NCBI GenBank assembly: GCA_902635665.1
Contig: CACPOX010000009.1
Coordinates: 1 to 43,743, forward strand
DNA length: 43,743 bases
Reading direction: 5' to 3'
Source: an uncultured Pelagibacteraceae bacterium
GTDB taxonomy: Bacteria > Pseudomonadota > Alphaproteobacteria > Pelagibacterales > Pelagibacteraceae
The translations under genes and the position numbers were made by a program. Positions within the stretch are counted from its first letter, which is position 1. Every line of letters starts with the position of its first letter. Of this stretch, positions 8,988-18,803 are shown piece after piece. A model generated the notes under the pieces. It did not search any database, had not been told where the DNA came from, and saw nothing but the letters and a program-made list of their open reading frames with translations.

Positions 8988-11858
8988 TTATGCTGCATCT
9001 TCTTTAAACTCGTCCATACTTGGACAAGTACAAAAAATATTTTTATCTCCATATACGTTATCAACTCTTGCAACCGGAGGCCAAAATTTATTTGTTTTTA
9101 AGAATTTTGCTGGATATGCAGCTTGCTCTCTTGAATATTTATGATTCCATTCATCTGAAGCTAATTCAATATCAGTATGAGGTGAATTTTTAATTGGATT
9201 ATCAACTTTATCAAATTTTCCTGACTTGATCATATCTATTTCTGATTTAATGCTAATCAAGGTATCACAAAATCTATCCAGTTCAGACAAGCTTTCACTT
9301 TCAGTTGGTTCTATCATCATTGTACCTGCTACTGGCCATGACATTGTTGGTGCATGAAAACCATAATCGATCAATCTTTTAGCTATATCTTCTTCAGTTA
9401 TCCCTGTTTCACTTTTTATTGAACGTATATCAATTATACATTCATGGGCTACGTTTCCGTTTGAGCCTTTATAAAGAATTGGATAATGGTCTTTAAGTCT
9501 ATGAGCTATATAATTTGCATTTAAAATTGCAACTTGCGTTGCTAATTTTAAACCTTCAGAACCCATCATTTTAATATACATCCAAGAAATTGATAAAATA
9601 CTTGAACTTCCCCAAGGTGCTGCTGAAACTGCTCCTATTCCTGTTGCAGGTCCACAGTCTTTAACAACTGGATGATTAGGTAAATAAACCTGTAAATGTC
9701 TTTTACATGCAATTGGTCCCATTCCAGGTCCTCCACCGCCATGTGGAATACAGAATGTTTTGTGTAAATTTATGTGACAAACATCTGGACCAAAATTTCC
9801 AGGTCTTGCTATACCAACAAGCGCATTTAAATTTGCACCATCCATATAAACTTGGCCACCGTGTTTGTGAATTAACTCACATATATCTGTAATTTTTTCC
9901 TCAAATACTCCGTGAGTGGACGGATAAGTGACCATTAATGCTCCAAGATTTTGAGAATGCATTTCTGCTTTTTTCTTTAAATCCTCAAAATCAACATTTC
10001 CTTCTTTGTCACAATCAACAACGACAACTTTCATTCCAACCATTTGAGCACTAGCAGGATTGGTTCCATGTGCTGAACTTGGTATTAAACATATATTTCT
10101 ATTTTCCTCACCTCTATTTAAATGATACTTTCTAATAACCATTAATCCTGCATATTCCCCTTGAGCGCCTGCATTTGGCTGAAGTGAAACACCAGAAAAA
10201 CCAGTAATTGATCTAAGCCAGTTTTTAAGATCGGTGAATAAATCTCTATATCCTTCCATCTGCTCAATAGGCACAAACGGATGAGGCTCTGCTAATTCTC
10301 TCCACGAAATAGGTATCATTTCTGCAGTAGCATTTAATTTCATAGTACATGAGCCAAGTGCAATCATAGTTCTATTAAGAGCTATATCTTTATCTTCTAA
10401 TTTTTTTAAATATCTAAGCATCTCAGTTTCTGAATGATACGAATTAAAAACAGGGTGTTCTAAATATTTTGAAGTTCTTAATAAATTTTTTGGTAAATTA
10501 GGTAAACTTACTGTTGGATCTTCTTTTTTAATCGATTCTGCTGCATTAAAAATTTTTAGTAATTGATTTACTCTATAAACATTTTTCTTTTCATCGAAAG
10601 AAACTGCTAGCATTTCAGAATTTACTTTTCTGATATTTACTTTTTGATCTAAAGCATTTTTATAGATTTGATCAGTTTTGTCCTTAGTTACAATTGTAAC
10701 CGTATCAAAGAAATGATCTGAATAAATTTCATATCCTGATTGCTTTAATTTATCTGCAAAGTTTTTAGCTAATTGAGAAACTCTCTCAGCAATAGTTCGG
10801 ATACCCTCTGGACCATGATAAATAGCATATGCTGCTGATACAATTGCTAATAAAGCTTGGGCAGTACAAATATTACTTGTAGCCTTATCTCTTCTTATGT
10901 GTTGTTCCCTAGTTTGTAATGATAATCTGTACGCTTTGTTACCATGTCTATCAACAGATACCCCAACAATTCTTCCTGGCATAGATCTTTTGTATTCATC
11001 TTTAGTTGCAAAGAAGGCAGCATGTGGTCCACCATAACCCATAGGAATTCCAAATCTTTGAGAACTTCCTACGGCAATATCTGCTCCTAGTTCTCTTGGA
11101 GTTTTTAACTTAGCAAGTGCCAATAAATCACAAGCTAATATTGCTTTACCATTTTTTTTATGAATTTTACTTATTGCTTCGCTAGGATCTTTTATATCTC
11201 CTAAAGTTCCCGGATATTGTAATATACCACAAACCAAATCTTCTTTTAATTGATCTAATACTTTACCTTCATTACCAACAAGTACTTTTAATCCCATTGG
11301 TTCTGCTCTTGTTTGAATTACATCGATTGTTTGTGGGTGACAATTTTCTGAGACAAAAACTAAATTACTATCTTTTTTATTTAATCTATGACTTAATCCC
11401 ATTGCTTCTGCAGCTGCTGTTCCTTCATCCAATAAAGATGCATTTGCGATATCCATTCCTGTGAAATCCACTATCATTTGTTGGAAATTAAGTAGCATTT
11501 CCAATCTTCCTTGAGCTACCTCGGGTTGATAAGGTGTATAAGAAGTGTACCAACCTGGATTTTCTAAAATATTTCTTAGAATTACATATGGCGTATAAGT
11601 GCCATAATAACCCATTCCTATAAAGTTAGAGTAAATTTGATTTTTTTTTGAAATTGCTTTTAATTTTCTTAATGCTTCATATTCTGAATTTGACTCACCA
11701 ATATTTAATTCATCTTTCAATTGGATTTTTTCTGGAACTGTACTTTTAATTAAATCATCAAGTGATTTGTAATTAAGTTCCTTAAGCATTTTATTTTGAT
11801 CTTCATCTGAAGGTCCAATGTGCCTTTTTAAAAAATCTTTTTGAGAATTATGTAACAT
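8988..11858 (-). CDS. gcvP: Glycine dehydrogenase (decarboxylating), P-protein
   Basis: PLP enzyme of the glycine cleavage system: it decarboxylates glycine and passes the aminomethyl group to the lipoyl arm of GcvH. The 956 residues are the full fused form (N- and C-terminal halves in one chain). The PLP lysine is K700 in NLHKTFCIPHGGGGPGMGP. N-terminal FLKRHIGPSDEDQ is typical. The start codon overlaps the gcvH stop by one base (TAATG). Expression should follow the tandem glycine riboswitch upstream of gcvT. The gene is intact. Confidence 0.98.
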   Translation of the reverse strand: MLHNSQKDFLKRHIGPSDEDQNKMLKELNYKSLDDLIKSTVPEKIQLKDELNIGESNSEYEALRKLKAISKKNQIYSNFIGMGYYGTYTPYVILRNILENPGWYTSYTPYQPEVAQGRLEMLLNFQQMIVDFTGMDIANASLLDEGTAAAEAMGLSHRLNKKDSNLVFVSENCHPQTIDVIQTRAEPMGLKVLVGNEGKVLDQLKEDLVCGILQYPGTLGDIKDPSEAISKIHKKNGKAILACDLLALAKLKTPRELGADIAVGSSQRFGIPMGYGGPHAAFFATKDEYKRSMPGRIVGVSVDRHGNKAYRLSLQTREQHIRRDKATSNICTAQALLAIVSAAYAIYHGPEGIRTIAERVSQLAKNFADKLKQSGYEIYSDHFFDTVTIVTKDKTDQIYKNALDQKVNIRKVNSEMLAVSFDEKKNVYRVNQLLKIFNAAESIKKEDPTVSLPNLPKNLLRTSKYLEHPVFNSYHSETEMLRYLKKLEDKDIALNRTMIALGSCTMKLNATAEMIPISWRELAEPHPFVPIEQMEGYRDLFTDLKNWLRSITGFSGVSLQPNAGAQGEYAGLMVIRKYHLNRGEENRNICLIPSSAHGTNPASAQMVGMKVVVVDCDKEGNVDFEDLKKKAEMHSQNLGALMVTYPSTHGVFEEKITDICELIHKHGGQVYMDGANLNALVGIARPGNFGPDVCHINLHKTFCIPHGGGGPGMGPIACKRHLQVYLPNHPVVKDCGPATGIGAVSAAPWGSSSILSISWMYIKMMGSEGLKLATQVAILNANYIAHRLKDHYPILYKGSNGNVAHECIIDIRSIKSETGITEEDIAKRLIDYGFHAPTMSWPVAGTMMIEPTESESLSELDRFCDTLISIKSEIDMIKSGKFDKVDNPIKNSPHTDIELASDEWNHKYSREQAAYPAKFLKTNKFWPPVARVDNVYGDKNIFCTCPSMDEFKEDAA

Positions 11859-12238
11859 TAGCTAGCACTCTCCTTTGCAAATTTATCGTATTCTTCTTTA
11901 TTCATAAGACTTTCCATTTCAGAATGATCTTTCATTTTAAGTTTAAAAAACCATGCTGATCCCTCTGGATCTTCATTAATTTTAGAAGGATCATCTACAA
12001 TAGCTTGATTAGTATCTACTACTTCACCACTAACTGGAGTATAAACATCACTAGCAGCTTTCGTAGACTCTACTACTCCTGCAGTACCATCTTTTTCAAC
12101 ATTAGATCCTTTTTCAGGAAGTTCTGCAAAAACGATGTCGCCAAGCATTTCTGTTGCATGTTTTGTAATTCCTATTGTGGCTACATCTCCCTCCAAAGTA
12201 ATCCACTCATGTTCTTTAGAAAATTTTACTTCACTCAT
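11858..12238 (-). CDS. gcvH: Glycine cleavage system H protein
   Basis: Lipoyl carrier protein of 126 residues that shuttles the aminomethyl group between the P, T and L proteins. The lipoylated lysine is K60 in [20 protein letters not shown]-terminal KEHEWI is the usual opening of the family. Both of its junctions are one-base TAATG overlaps, with gcvT upstream and gcvP downstream, so the three proteins are probably translated in a coupled way. The gene is intact. Confidence 0.97.
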   Translation of the reverse strand: MSEVKFSKEHEWITLEGDVATIGITKHATEMLGDIVFAELPEKGSNVEKDGTAGVVESTKAASDVYTPVSGEVVDTNQAIVDDPSKINEDPEGSAWFFKLKMKDHSEMESLMNKEEYDKFAKESAS

Positions 12239-13341
12239 TAATTTACTCCTTTCACATAATTTTTTTTATAAAATGGTAATGAACAAACATTTGCTGGATG
12301 TTTTTTCCCTCTTACCTCAAGCAAAATTTTAGTATCAATCTTTGAAAACTCTTTATCAACATAACCCATCGCTATAGGACCGTTTACACTTGGTCCAAAT
12401 GTGCCACTAGTTATTTCACCGATTTGTGTATCTGCATCATCAAATATTTTAGTCTTTTCTCTAGCAATCAATCTACCTTCGGGTTTAATCCCTACTCTTA
12501 TTTGGCTCGCTCCATCTTGCATTTGGTTCATAATTTTTTTCGATCCAATAAAACCTCCATTTGATAATCTAGATTTTGAGATTGCCCATCTAAGGTTTGC
12601 TTCAACTGGTGTTTTATTAATATCTAATTCGTGACCATATAAACACAATCCAGCTTCCAGTCTCAAGGTATCTCTTGCCCCAAGTCCTATAAGTTGTGCT
12701 CCCTTTTTTATTAAATTTTCTACAAATTTTTCAACCTTTTCGTTAGAAATTGAAATTTCAAATCCATCTTCCCCTGTATAACCTGATCTTGTGGCAAATA
12801 ATTTTTGATTATCAGAATCAAACCAATTTCCTGTCATAAAATTAAGTTGATCAACCCCATTTATAATTGAGTTTAAAATTTCAACAGACTTAGGTCCCTG
12901 AATTGCTATCAAAGATCTATTGTTATCTAAATTCATTTTAAATTTCGAACCTAGTAAATTAGACAAAATTTCAAAATCTTTATCTTTGCATGCAGCATTT
13001 AAGATAATTAAATACCCCTGCTCTAATTTAGTGATGATTAAATCATCATAAATTCCCGCATCCTCATTCATTAAAAAACTATACTTGGAGCAGTTTTGTT
13101 TTAGATTTTTTAAATCTAATGGAAAAATTTTTTCTAATTCATCTGTTAAACTTTCATCACCATATATGAATAGCTGACCCATATGAGATACATCAAATAT
13201 TCCAGAATGCGATCTTGTGAATTTATGCTCTTCAATAATACCCATGCTATACTGAATGGGCATTTCATAGCCGGCAAATTCAACAAACTTAGCGTTGTTA
13301 CTTTGATGAAGTTTATTTAGTGATGTTTTTTTTATTTCCAT
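12238..13341 (-). CDS. gcvT: Aminomethyltransferase, glycine cleavage T protein
   Basis: Tetrahydrofolate-dependent enzyme that releases ammonia and makes methylene-THF from the H-protein intermediate. The 367 residues are usual length. Blocks [37 protein letters not shown] and [13 protein letters not shown] are family hallmarks. The start at 13341 lies 10 bases after the 3' edge of the riboswitch aptamer. An AAGAAGAG stretch just before it serves as a weak ribosome site and can be masked by the riboswitch linker (see riboswitch entry). It is the first gene of the gcvTHP unit. Confidence 0.97.
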   Translation of the reverse strand: MEIKKTSLNKLHQSNNAKFVEFAGYEMPIQYSMGIIEEHKFTRSHSGIFDVSHMGQLFIYGDESLTDELEKIFPLDLKNLKQNCSKYSFLMNEDAGIYDDLIITKLEQGYLIILNAACKDKDFEILSNLLGSKFKMNLDNNRSLIAIQGPKSVEILNSIINGVDQLNFMTGNWFDSDNQKLFATRSGYTGEDGFEISISNEKVEKFVENLIKKGAQLIGLGARDTLRLEAGLCLYGHELDINKTPVEANLRWAISKSRLSNGGFIGSKKIMNQMQDGASQIRVGIKPEGRLIAREKTKIFDDADTQIGEITSGTFGPSVNGPIAMGYVDKEFSKIDTKILLEVRGKKHPANVCSLPFYKKNYVKGVN

Positions 13342-13350
13342 ATTAACTCT

Positions 13351-13496
13351 TCTTTGCCCCCTCTGTCTTGGTGCCTGAGAGATTTGCTCCGTCGGCGAGA
13401 ATAATTCTCTTTCCAGAGTTAATATGTACGGTCCTTTTGCCTGAGAGTTTCCGGGGTGGTTGCTCCTTCGGCGCTACAAAAGTAGTCTCTCCCGTG
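13351..13496 (-). ncRNA. Tandem glycine riboswitch (two aptamers)
   Basis: Read on the minus strand, aptamer I (about 13496-13428) has GGGAGAGACUAC, GCCGAAGGAGCAACC and CUCUCAGGCAAAAGGACC. Aptamer II (about 13419-13360) has CUCUGGAAAGAGA, GCCGACGGAGCAAAUCUC and UCUCAGGCACCAAGACAGAG. These are the conserved glycine-aptamer cores in tandem. A linker strand at 13426-13415 is an exact 12-base complement of 13350-13339, which contains the gcvT start codon and the end of its ribosome site. The same CUCU bases also form P1 of aptamer II with CAGAG (13365-13361). This suggests translational control with glycine switching expression on. Glycine riboswitches on gcvT are known in SAR11; the switching model is inference. 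Confidence 0.96.
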
Positions 13497-13502
13497 TATA
13501 AA

Positions 13503-13532
13503 GTTATAACACATTTAAAATTTTAATGTAAA
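13503..13532 (-). promoter_or_regulatory. Probable sigma-70 promoter of gcvTHP
   Basis: On the minus strand TTTACA (13532-13527), an 18-base spacer and TATAAC (13508-13503) with TG one base before it (extended -10). The start of transcription would fall close to the 5' edge of the riboswitch. The -35 box begins only 2 bases beyond the stop codon of the EamA gene. Confidence 0.65.
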
Positions 13533-13534
13533 AT

Positions 13535-14407
13535 TTATTTAGCTAACTTTTTAACAAGTAATGGAGACAAAAACTGTATAACTACTGCTGTTATAACCAC
13601 AGCTCCCCCAAAAAGTACTATTAGTGGTGGATTTTCATTTGCAAACATCCATGCCCACATAGGTCCTAGAACAGCTTCAGTTAACATAATTATTCCAACA
13701 AATGCTGAAGGAGTTGATCTTGCTCCAATTGTTATAAGTATAAAGCCAAGTCCAACTTGAAAAAATCCTGCAATAAAACCTAAAAAAATATCATTTGTTG
13801 AAACAAAAATACTTGGTGACATAATTAAACCTATTAATGTTGCAAAAATTCCAGCTACGAGCTGTAAAGGTATCATGTCGACTTTAGGATATTTTCTAAC
13901 AATTAAAATTAAGATCGCAAATGATATCGGCATAATGAATGCAACTAAGTTTCCAGTCATTTGACCTGGGGTTAGTGAGCTTCCTAACATTAAAATGATA
14001 CCAACTACAGCTGTAATAATACAAGTTAATGTAATTTTTGAAATTTTTTCTTTTAAAAATACATAACCAAAAATTGCTAAAAACAAAGCTTGGGTTTGAA
14101 TTATAAAATTAGCATTAGCTACTGTTGTTTCGTACATAGCAAATACATAGCTAGCAAAACCAATGGATAAAATTATACCTCCAAATAAACCTGGGATTCC
14201 GGATTTATAAAGAGCACTGAAAATTTTTCCTTTGTAAGTAAAGATTAAAAAAATTGTAATTACTCCAATAAAGAAAAGTGATCTCCAAAATAATATTTGC
14301 CAAAGTGTAGATCCATCAAAAGACTTAACAATTAAACCTCCAAAACTTAATGCACATGCTCCCAAAAAAACTAAAAAAGGACCTGGTATTTTTGATAAAA
14401 AATTCAT
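13535..14407 (-). CDS. EamA/DMT-family transporter
   Basis: Ten hydrophobic segments in 290 residues, in two repeats of five, as in drug/metabolite transporters (RhaT/YdcZ/EamA type). Segments such as PGPFLVFLGACALSFGGLIV and the ETTVANANFIIQTQALFLA stretch are family-like. The substrate is unknown. It overlaps the pxpC stop by one base (TAATG), so it is probably co-translated with the 5-oxoprolinase subunits. Uptake or export of a related amino acid is a context guess. Confidence 0.88.
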   Translation of the reverse strand: MNFLSKIPGPFLVFLGACALSFGGLIVKSFDGSTLWQILFWRSLFFIGVITIFLIFTYKGKIFSALYKSGIPGLFGGIILSIGFASYVFAMYETTVANANFIIQTQALFLAIFGYVFLKEKISKITLTCIITAVVGIILMLGSSLTPGQMTGNLVAFIMPISFAILILIVRKYPKVDMIPLQLVAGIFATLIGLIMSPSIFVSTNDIFLGFIAGFFQVGLGFILITIGARSTPSAFVGIIMLTEAVLGPMWAWMFANENPPLIVLFGGAVVITAVVIQFLSPLLVKKLAK

Positions 14408-15351
14408 TAAATTTGTGATAGTAAATTTTGAGTTTCCATTTCATATAATTTAAATAAAGTCTCTGCATCAGATAAATTAATCTCTTTAAATTTTATTTTT
14501 GAACCAGGAGATATCTGTACTAATCGGTCATAATCTACACTAGCTACAACTCCAATTTTTGGATAACCACCAATAGTACCATGATCTGAAAGCATTATAA
14601 TTGGATTTCCGTCTGCCGGAACTTGGATTACACCTTTAATCAAACCCTCTGATTTTATGTTGGTATTCAAAATATTATTAATCTTAGGTCCCTCTAGTCT
14701 CATGCCCATTCTGTCTGAAAGTTTCGATACTGTGAATTCCTTTTCATAAAATATTTTTTTACCTTCTTCGGAAAAGTAATCAAAATTAGTCCCTTTGATC
14801 ACCCTTATGTTTTCTATTTTGGTATTAATGTAATTAGTTTTTTTAATATCCTTATTTGAATTTATTTTTTTTAAATTAATTCTTTGCCCTACATCTAATT
14901 TTTTTCCATCATTAGATCCAATATTTGCTTTCGTATTTATAGAACAACTATTCCATTGAAATTTTAAATCGAGTTCTCCACCTAATGCTAGATATCCATA
15001 AACTGATTTATTTGTAGATATGATATTTATCTCATCTCCATTTTCAATTTGATAACTTTCGTAACATTTGCCCTCAATTTCAGTATCTTTTTTTTTAATT
15101 GAAAAAATTACATCCCCAGTGACAGCAAAATTAATTTTTTCTCCTGAATATTTTATATGTGGACCTTGATATGCAAACTCTATCACTGGAGAGTCTAAAT
15201 TATTATTAACAAGTTTATTAGCTATAAGATAATTTCTGTTATCCATAGCACCACTAAATGGTATGCCAATATGATAAAGATGATCCCTGCCTTTATCTTG
15301 AAAGGTAGTATTAATTCCAGGTCTAATTATATCTAAATAATTTTTACTCAT
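14407..15351 (-). CDS. pxpC: 5-oxoprolinase subunit C (KipA / biotin-dependent carboxyltransferase-like)
   Basis: 314 residues of the KipA/AHS2 family. Hallmarks are the early PGINTTFQDKGRDHLYHIGI, PFSGAMDNRNYLIANKLV and the late ADGNPIIMLSDHGTIGGYPK. With PxpA and PxpB it forms the ATP-dependent bacterial 5-oxoprolinase (5-oxoproline to glutamate). Its start overlaps the end of pxpB by 8 bases, supporting stoichiometric synthesis. In other contexts the same fold serves allophanate hydrolase or urea carboxylase, but the presence of pxpA beside it argues for 5-oxoprolinase. Confidence 0.93.
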   Translation of the reverse strand: MSKNYLDIIRPGINTTFQDKGRDHLYHIGIPFSGAMDNRNYLIANKLVNNNLDSPVIEFAYQGPHIKYSGEKINFAVTGDVIFSIKKKDTEIEGKCYESYQIENGDEINIISTNKSVYGYLALGGELDLKFQWNSCSINTKANIGSNDGKKLDVGQRINLKKINSNKDIKKTNYINTKIENIRVIKGTNFDYFSEEGKKIFYEKEFTVSKLSDRMGMRLEGPKINNILNTNIKSEGLIKGVIQVPADGNPIIMLSDHGTIGGYPKIGVVASVDYDRLVQISPGSKIKFKEINLSDAETLFKLYEMETQNLLSQI

Positions 15352-16018
15352 TATAATTTTTATACTGATCTAAAGTAATTTCCTTAAAAATAACTGTGTC
15401 TCCTGGGTTAATTAGATTTGGTTTATCTTCTTTTGAACTATCAAAAACATCCAAAGGGGTATTTCCCAAAATATTCCATCCACCTGGACTTTCGAATGTA
15501 TAAATATTTGCAAATTGCTCAGTTAATGCGACAGATCCCTTGGGCACTTTTACTCTTGGAGTTTCCAAACGTTGAGCTCTCATATTCTCATCTAAGTCAC
15601 CAAGAAAAGGCATACCAGCAATAAACCCTGTCATGTAACAAAAATATTCCTTATTTAAAAAATTCTCTAAAATTTTTTCTCTACTTAATTTTAATATTTG
15701 TTCCAATCTTTTAATGTCCATTGAGAAACTTTCATGACAACAAACTGGTATTTCTAATTTTTTAGAATTTATATCTATTGAGACTTCAGCATTTATATTT
15801 TCAACATAATTTTTTACTTCTTTAAAATTTGTTTTTTTTAGATCATAAGAAATAATTAATTTATTATAAGAAGGTGTTAAATTATTTATCCCTTCAAATT
15901 TTTTTTCTTTAATAGTTTTAAAATATTTTATAACTTGTGAATTGATTGATTTATTTACTTCATTACCAAAATCACAGTACAAAGCTGCGTCACCAAGATT
16001 TGATATATTTTTTATCAT
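15344..16018 (-). CDS. pxpB: 5-oxoprolinase subunit B (KipI / AHS1 domain)
   Basis: 224 residues. The opening ISNLGDAALYCDFGNEV and the block YFCYMTGFIAGMPFLGDLD, then PRVKVPKGSVALTEQFANIY and SPGGWNILGNTPL, are classic KipI/AHS1 motifs. It pairs with PxpC. The start codon is 27 bases from the likely pxpA start on the other strand, so both directions share one very short control region. In Bacillus subtilis the homologue KipI also inhibits a sporulation kinase; that role is not expected here. Confidence 0.94.
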   Translation of the reverse strand: MIKNISNLGDAALYCDFGNEVNKSINSQVIKYFKTIKEKKFEGINNLTPSYNKLIISYDLKKTNFKEVKNYVENINAEVSIDINSKKLEIPVCCHESFSMDIKRLEQILKLSREKILENFLNKEYFCYMTGFIAGMPFLGDLDENMRAQRLETPRVKVPKGSVALTEQFANIYTFESPGGWNILGNTPLDVFDSSKEDKPNLINPGDTVIFKEITLDQYKNYNE

Positions 16019-16045
16019 GTCATGTTATACTTAACATTAGAGACT

Positions 16046-16819
16046 ATGGAAATTAATATAAATTGCGATTTAGGTGAAAAATCAAAACATCATTCAAATA
16101 AGTATGATCCAGATTTACTAGAAATAGTTAATTCTGCAAATGTCGCATGTGGTTATCATGCGGGTGATGATGAGTCGATGAGTCAAGTAGTTCAAATTTC
16201 AAAAAAAAATGGTGTTAGTATTGGAGCACATCCTTCATTTAATGATCCTGAAAATTTTGGAAGACAAAGAATGAATCTTCCACCTTATGAGGTAAGGCAA
16301 TTAATTATTGATCAATATGAAATTCTTCAAAAAATTGCTCAAAATCATGGAGAGAATGTTACTCACATAAAACCACACGGTGCTTTAAACAATATGGCTT
16401 GTGAGGATATAGATTTAGCTACTACTTTAGCAAAAGCTATTAATGAAATTAATAAAGATTTAATTTATCTAGTTCCTACAGGATCTAAAATGGAAGAAGC
16501 GGCCAAAAAACTAAACATGCGTATAGCTTGTGAAATCTTTGCAGATAGAAATTACGAAGATGATGGAAATTTAGTTTCTAGAAAGAAACCACACGCTCTT
16601 ATTACTGATCCAGAAGAAGCTAAAAAACACGTATTAAATATGGTTAAAAATCAGTCACTTAATTGTCACAGTGGAAAACAGATACCTTGTGAAATAGACT
16701 CTGTGTGCATACATGGAGATAATGAAAGTTCATTGTCTACCGCAAAATCAATTAGGAAAAATTTAATAAAAAATGGGCTGCAATTAAAACCACTTAACCA
16801 AATGAAAAAATTTATATGA
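16046..16819 (+). CDS. pxpA: 5-oxoprolinase subunit A (LamB/YcsF family)
   Basis: 257 residues from the preferred start at 16046: the protein then begins MEININCDLGEKS, like other PxpA proteins (xxxDLNCDLGE). An ATG at 16022 would add eight residues absent from the family. Hallmarks are NSANVACGYHAGDDESM, GAHPSFNDPENFGRQRM and HIKPHGALNNM. PxpA works with PxpB and PxpC to open the 5-oxoproline ring. Here pxpA is divergent from pxpBC rather than in one operon with them. Its stop overlaps the next start (ATGA). Confidence 0.95.
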   Translation: MEININCDLGEKSKHHSNKYDPDLLEIVNSANVACGYHAGDDESMSQVVQISKKNGVSIGAHPSFNDPENFGRQRMNLPPYEVRQLIIDQYEILQKIAQNHGENVTHIKPHGALNNMACEDIDLATTLAKAINEINKDLIYLVPTGSKMEEAAKKLNMRIACEIFADRNYEDDGNLVSRKKPHALITDPEEAKKHVLNMVKNQSLNCHSGKQIPCEIDSVCIHGDNESSLSTAKSIRKNLIKNGLQLKPLNQMKKFI

Positions 16820-17301
16820 TCAAAAAAACTTTTTATTCACTTTTGTTTTTAGTTTTACTATCAACAAATTCATATTCCGCAGGATCAGACAGTACTAGTA
16901 AAGTAAAATCAGATTATACTCAGGCTGTTACTTTAATTAAAGCAGCTAAAAAATATGAAAAAAAAGGAAAAATAAAAAAAGCCAATAAAAGATATGAAAA
17001 AGCTCAAGCCTTGTTAATCAAATCAAACAAAAAAAAACCGCTCCAAGCAGATACTTTAAACTATCTTGGTTTTACAACAAGGAAACTTGGAGATTTTGTA
17101 AATGGAGAAAAATATTATCTTTTAGGTTTAGAAATTGATCCAAATCATGTAGGTATTAACGAATATTTGGGTGAATTATACGTGGTTACAAATAGATTAG
17201 ATTTAGCAAAAGAAAGGTTAAAAGTATTAGAAAGCTGTAATTGTGAAGAGTATACTGAATTAAAAGAAATTATTGACGGTACAAAAAAATCTAAATATTA
17301 A
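16816..17301 (+). CDS. Secreted TPR-repeat protein of unknown function
   Basis: 161 residues. A signal peptide (residues 1 to about 22, ending SYSA) is followed by a Lys-rich helical region (40-70) and about three tetratricopeptide-like repeats; the clearest is [21 protein letters not shown] with [18 protein letters not shown] after it. Two Cys near the end (SCNCEE) could form a disulfide. It overlaps pxpA by 4 bases and is followed after 5 bases by the DUF1445 gene, so it is embedded in the 5-oxoproline operon. A periplasmic scaffold role is only a guess. Confidence 0.85.
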   Translation: MIKKTFYSLLFLVLLSTNSYSAGSDSTSKVKSDYTQAVTLIKAAKKYEKKGKIKKANKRYEKAQALLIKSNKKKPLQADTLNYLGFTTRKLGDFVNGEKYYLLGLEIDPNHVGINEYLGELYVVTNRLDLAKERLKVLESCNCEEYTELKEIIDGTKKSKY

Positions 17302-17306
17302 TTTTT

Positions 17307-18092
17307 ATGCTTGATATCCAAGATCCAAGAGAAGCAAGAAAAGTTATTAGAGAAAATAAATATACCGAGCAAACTGCAGGATCTGCAAATAAATATGTTC
17401 AAGGAAATCTTTGTATTTTACCGAGTAAATATGCAATGGATTTTGCATCTTTCTGTCAAAAAAACCCTAAACCTTGTCCACTAATTGGTTTTGGAACTAA
17501 AGGTGATCCTTCACTAAAAGATTTGGGCGACATAGACATTAGAACAGATGTTCCTCAATATAGAGTTTGGGAAAAGGGAAAACTTGTTGATGAACCTTTT
17601 GACATTAAAAAATATTGGAACGAAGACTTAACAACTTTTGTTCTTGGGTGTTCTATGTCTTTTGAGTTACCTCTAATTGAAGCTGGAATACCGATTCAAC
17701 ATATAGAAAATAACACAATTGTACCAATGTATAGAACTTCGATAGATTGCGAACCTGCAGGACAATTTTCTGGAAAACTTGTTGTATCTATGAGACCATT
17801 GAATGCAAAAAATACAATTAGATCAATTCAGATAAGTTCAAGATTTCCTGCTGTCCATGGTGCTCCTATTCATTTAGGTGATCCTGATGAAATTGGAGTT
17901 AAAGATATTATGAAACCAGAATATGGTGATCCTCCTAGAGCTATAAAGAATGATGAAATTCCAGTATTTTGGGCTTGTGGTGTAACCCCCCAATCAGTTT
18001 TACAGAATTCTAAACCTGAATTTTGTATAACTCATAGTCCTGGAAAAATGCTTATAACTGATAAGTTAAATAATGATTTAGCTGCGCTTTAA
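17307..18092 (+). CDS. DUF1445 (YcsI/D-glutamate cyclase-like) putative hydro-lyase
   Basis: 261 residues, cytosolic. Hallmarks: [66 protein letters not shown] and FWACGVTPQ. The mammalian relative DGLUCY converts D-glutamate to 5-oxo-D-proline, and Bacillus subtilis ycsI lies in the same gene group as pxpA, pxpB and pxpC homologues. A role feeding or protecting the 5-oxoproline pathway is therefore reasonable, though the stereochemistry (D versus L) needs explaining. Its stop directly abuts the convergent livF stop. Confidence 0.93.
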   Translation: MLDIQDPREARKVIRENKYTEQTAGSANKYVQGNLCILPSKYAMDFASFCQKNPKPCPLIGFGTKGDPSLKDLGDIDIRTDVPQYRVWEKGKLVDEPFDIKKYWNEDLTTFVLGCSMSFELPLIEAGIPIQHIENNTIVPMYRTSIDCEPAGQFSGKLVVSMRPLNAKNTIRSIQISSRFPAVHGAPIHLGDPDEIGVKDIMKPEYGDPPRAIKNDEIPVFWACGVTPQSVLQNSKPEFCITHSPGKMLITDKLNNDLAAL

Positions 18093-18803
18093 TTAATTTC
18101 CTAAAAAAACTTTTGTTACTTTTTCGTTATCAATAAGATCTTCTGAATTTCCATCAATTACTAATCTGCCACTTTCAAGTACATAGCCTCTGTTAGCCAT
18201 ACTTAATGCAAGCCTCACATTTTGTTCAACAAAAAGAATTGAAATTCCTTCTTTAACAATGTTCTTAAATATCTTAATTAAATCTTTCATAACCATTGGA
18301 GATAGTCCTAAAAAAGGCTCATCAATCATTAAAAGTTTAGGTAGACCCATCATTCCCCTAGCAATCGCAAGCATCTGTTGTTCACCACCAGACATTGTTT
18401 TTGCAAGCTGATTTGATCTAGTCTCTAATTTGGGAAATATTTTATAAATTTTTTCTAGAGAATTTGATAGTTCATCCTTTGCTTTTGAGTGCCAAGCTCC
18501 AAGCAATAAATTTTGCTTCACAGTTAAATGAGGAAAAACTCTTCTTCTCTCAAGCACATGAGATATGCCTAATTCAGTTCTTTTATATGTTGGAATATTA
18601 GAAATTAATTTATTTTCAAAATTAATTGTTCCATTTCTATGTTCAACTAAGTTGCTTATTGTATTTAAAATAGTACTTTTGCCAGAACCATTAGGTCCTA
18701 GAAGAGCAACCATTTCTGCTTTATCTACATTTATAGAAACATCCCAAATGACTTGAAAATCGTCATACAAAACGTCGATGTTTTTAATATCAAGCAGCAT
18801 CAA
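18093..18803 (-). CDS. livF: ABC transporter ATP-binding protein, LivF type
   Basis: 236 residues. Walker A GPNGSGKST (about 35-43), signature MSGGEQQMLAIARG and Walker B KLLMIDEPFLGLSP are intact, followed by the switch His region LFVEQNV. It is the second nucleotide-binding subunit of a branched-chain amino acid (HAAT) type importer. It overlaps livG by 14 bases and is the last gene of the livHMGF run. Confidence 0.95.
   Translation of the reverse strand: MMLLDIKNIDVLYDDFQVIWDVSINVDKAEMVALLGPNGSGKSTILNTISNLVEHRNGTINFENKLISNIPTYKRTELGISHVLERRRVFPHLTVKQNLLLGAWHSKAKDELSNSLEKIYKIFPKLETRSNQLAKTMSGGEQQMLAIARGMMGLPKLLMIDEPFLGLSPMVMKDLIKIFKNIVKEGISILFVEQNVRLALSMANRGYVLESGRLVIDGNSEDLIDNEKVTKVFLGN

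Noticed and set aside
16022..16045. Earlier pxpA start at 16022
   Set aside because: Adds eight residues before the conserved MEININCDLGE opening seen in PxpA proteins.
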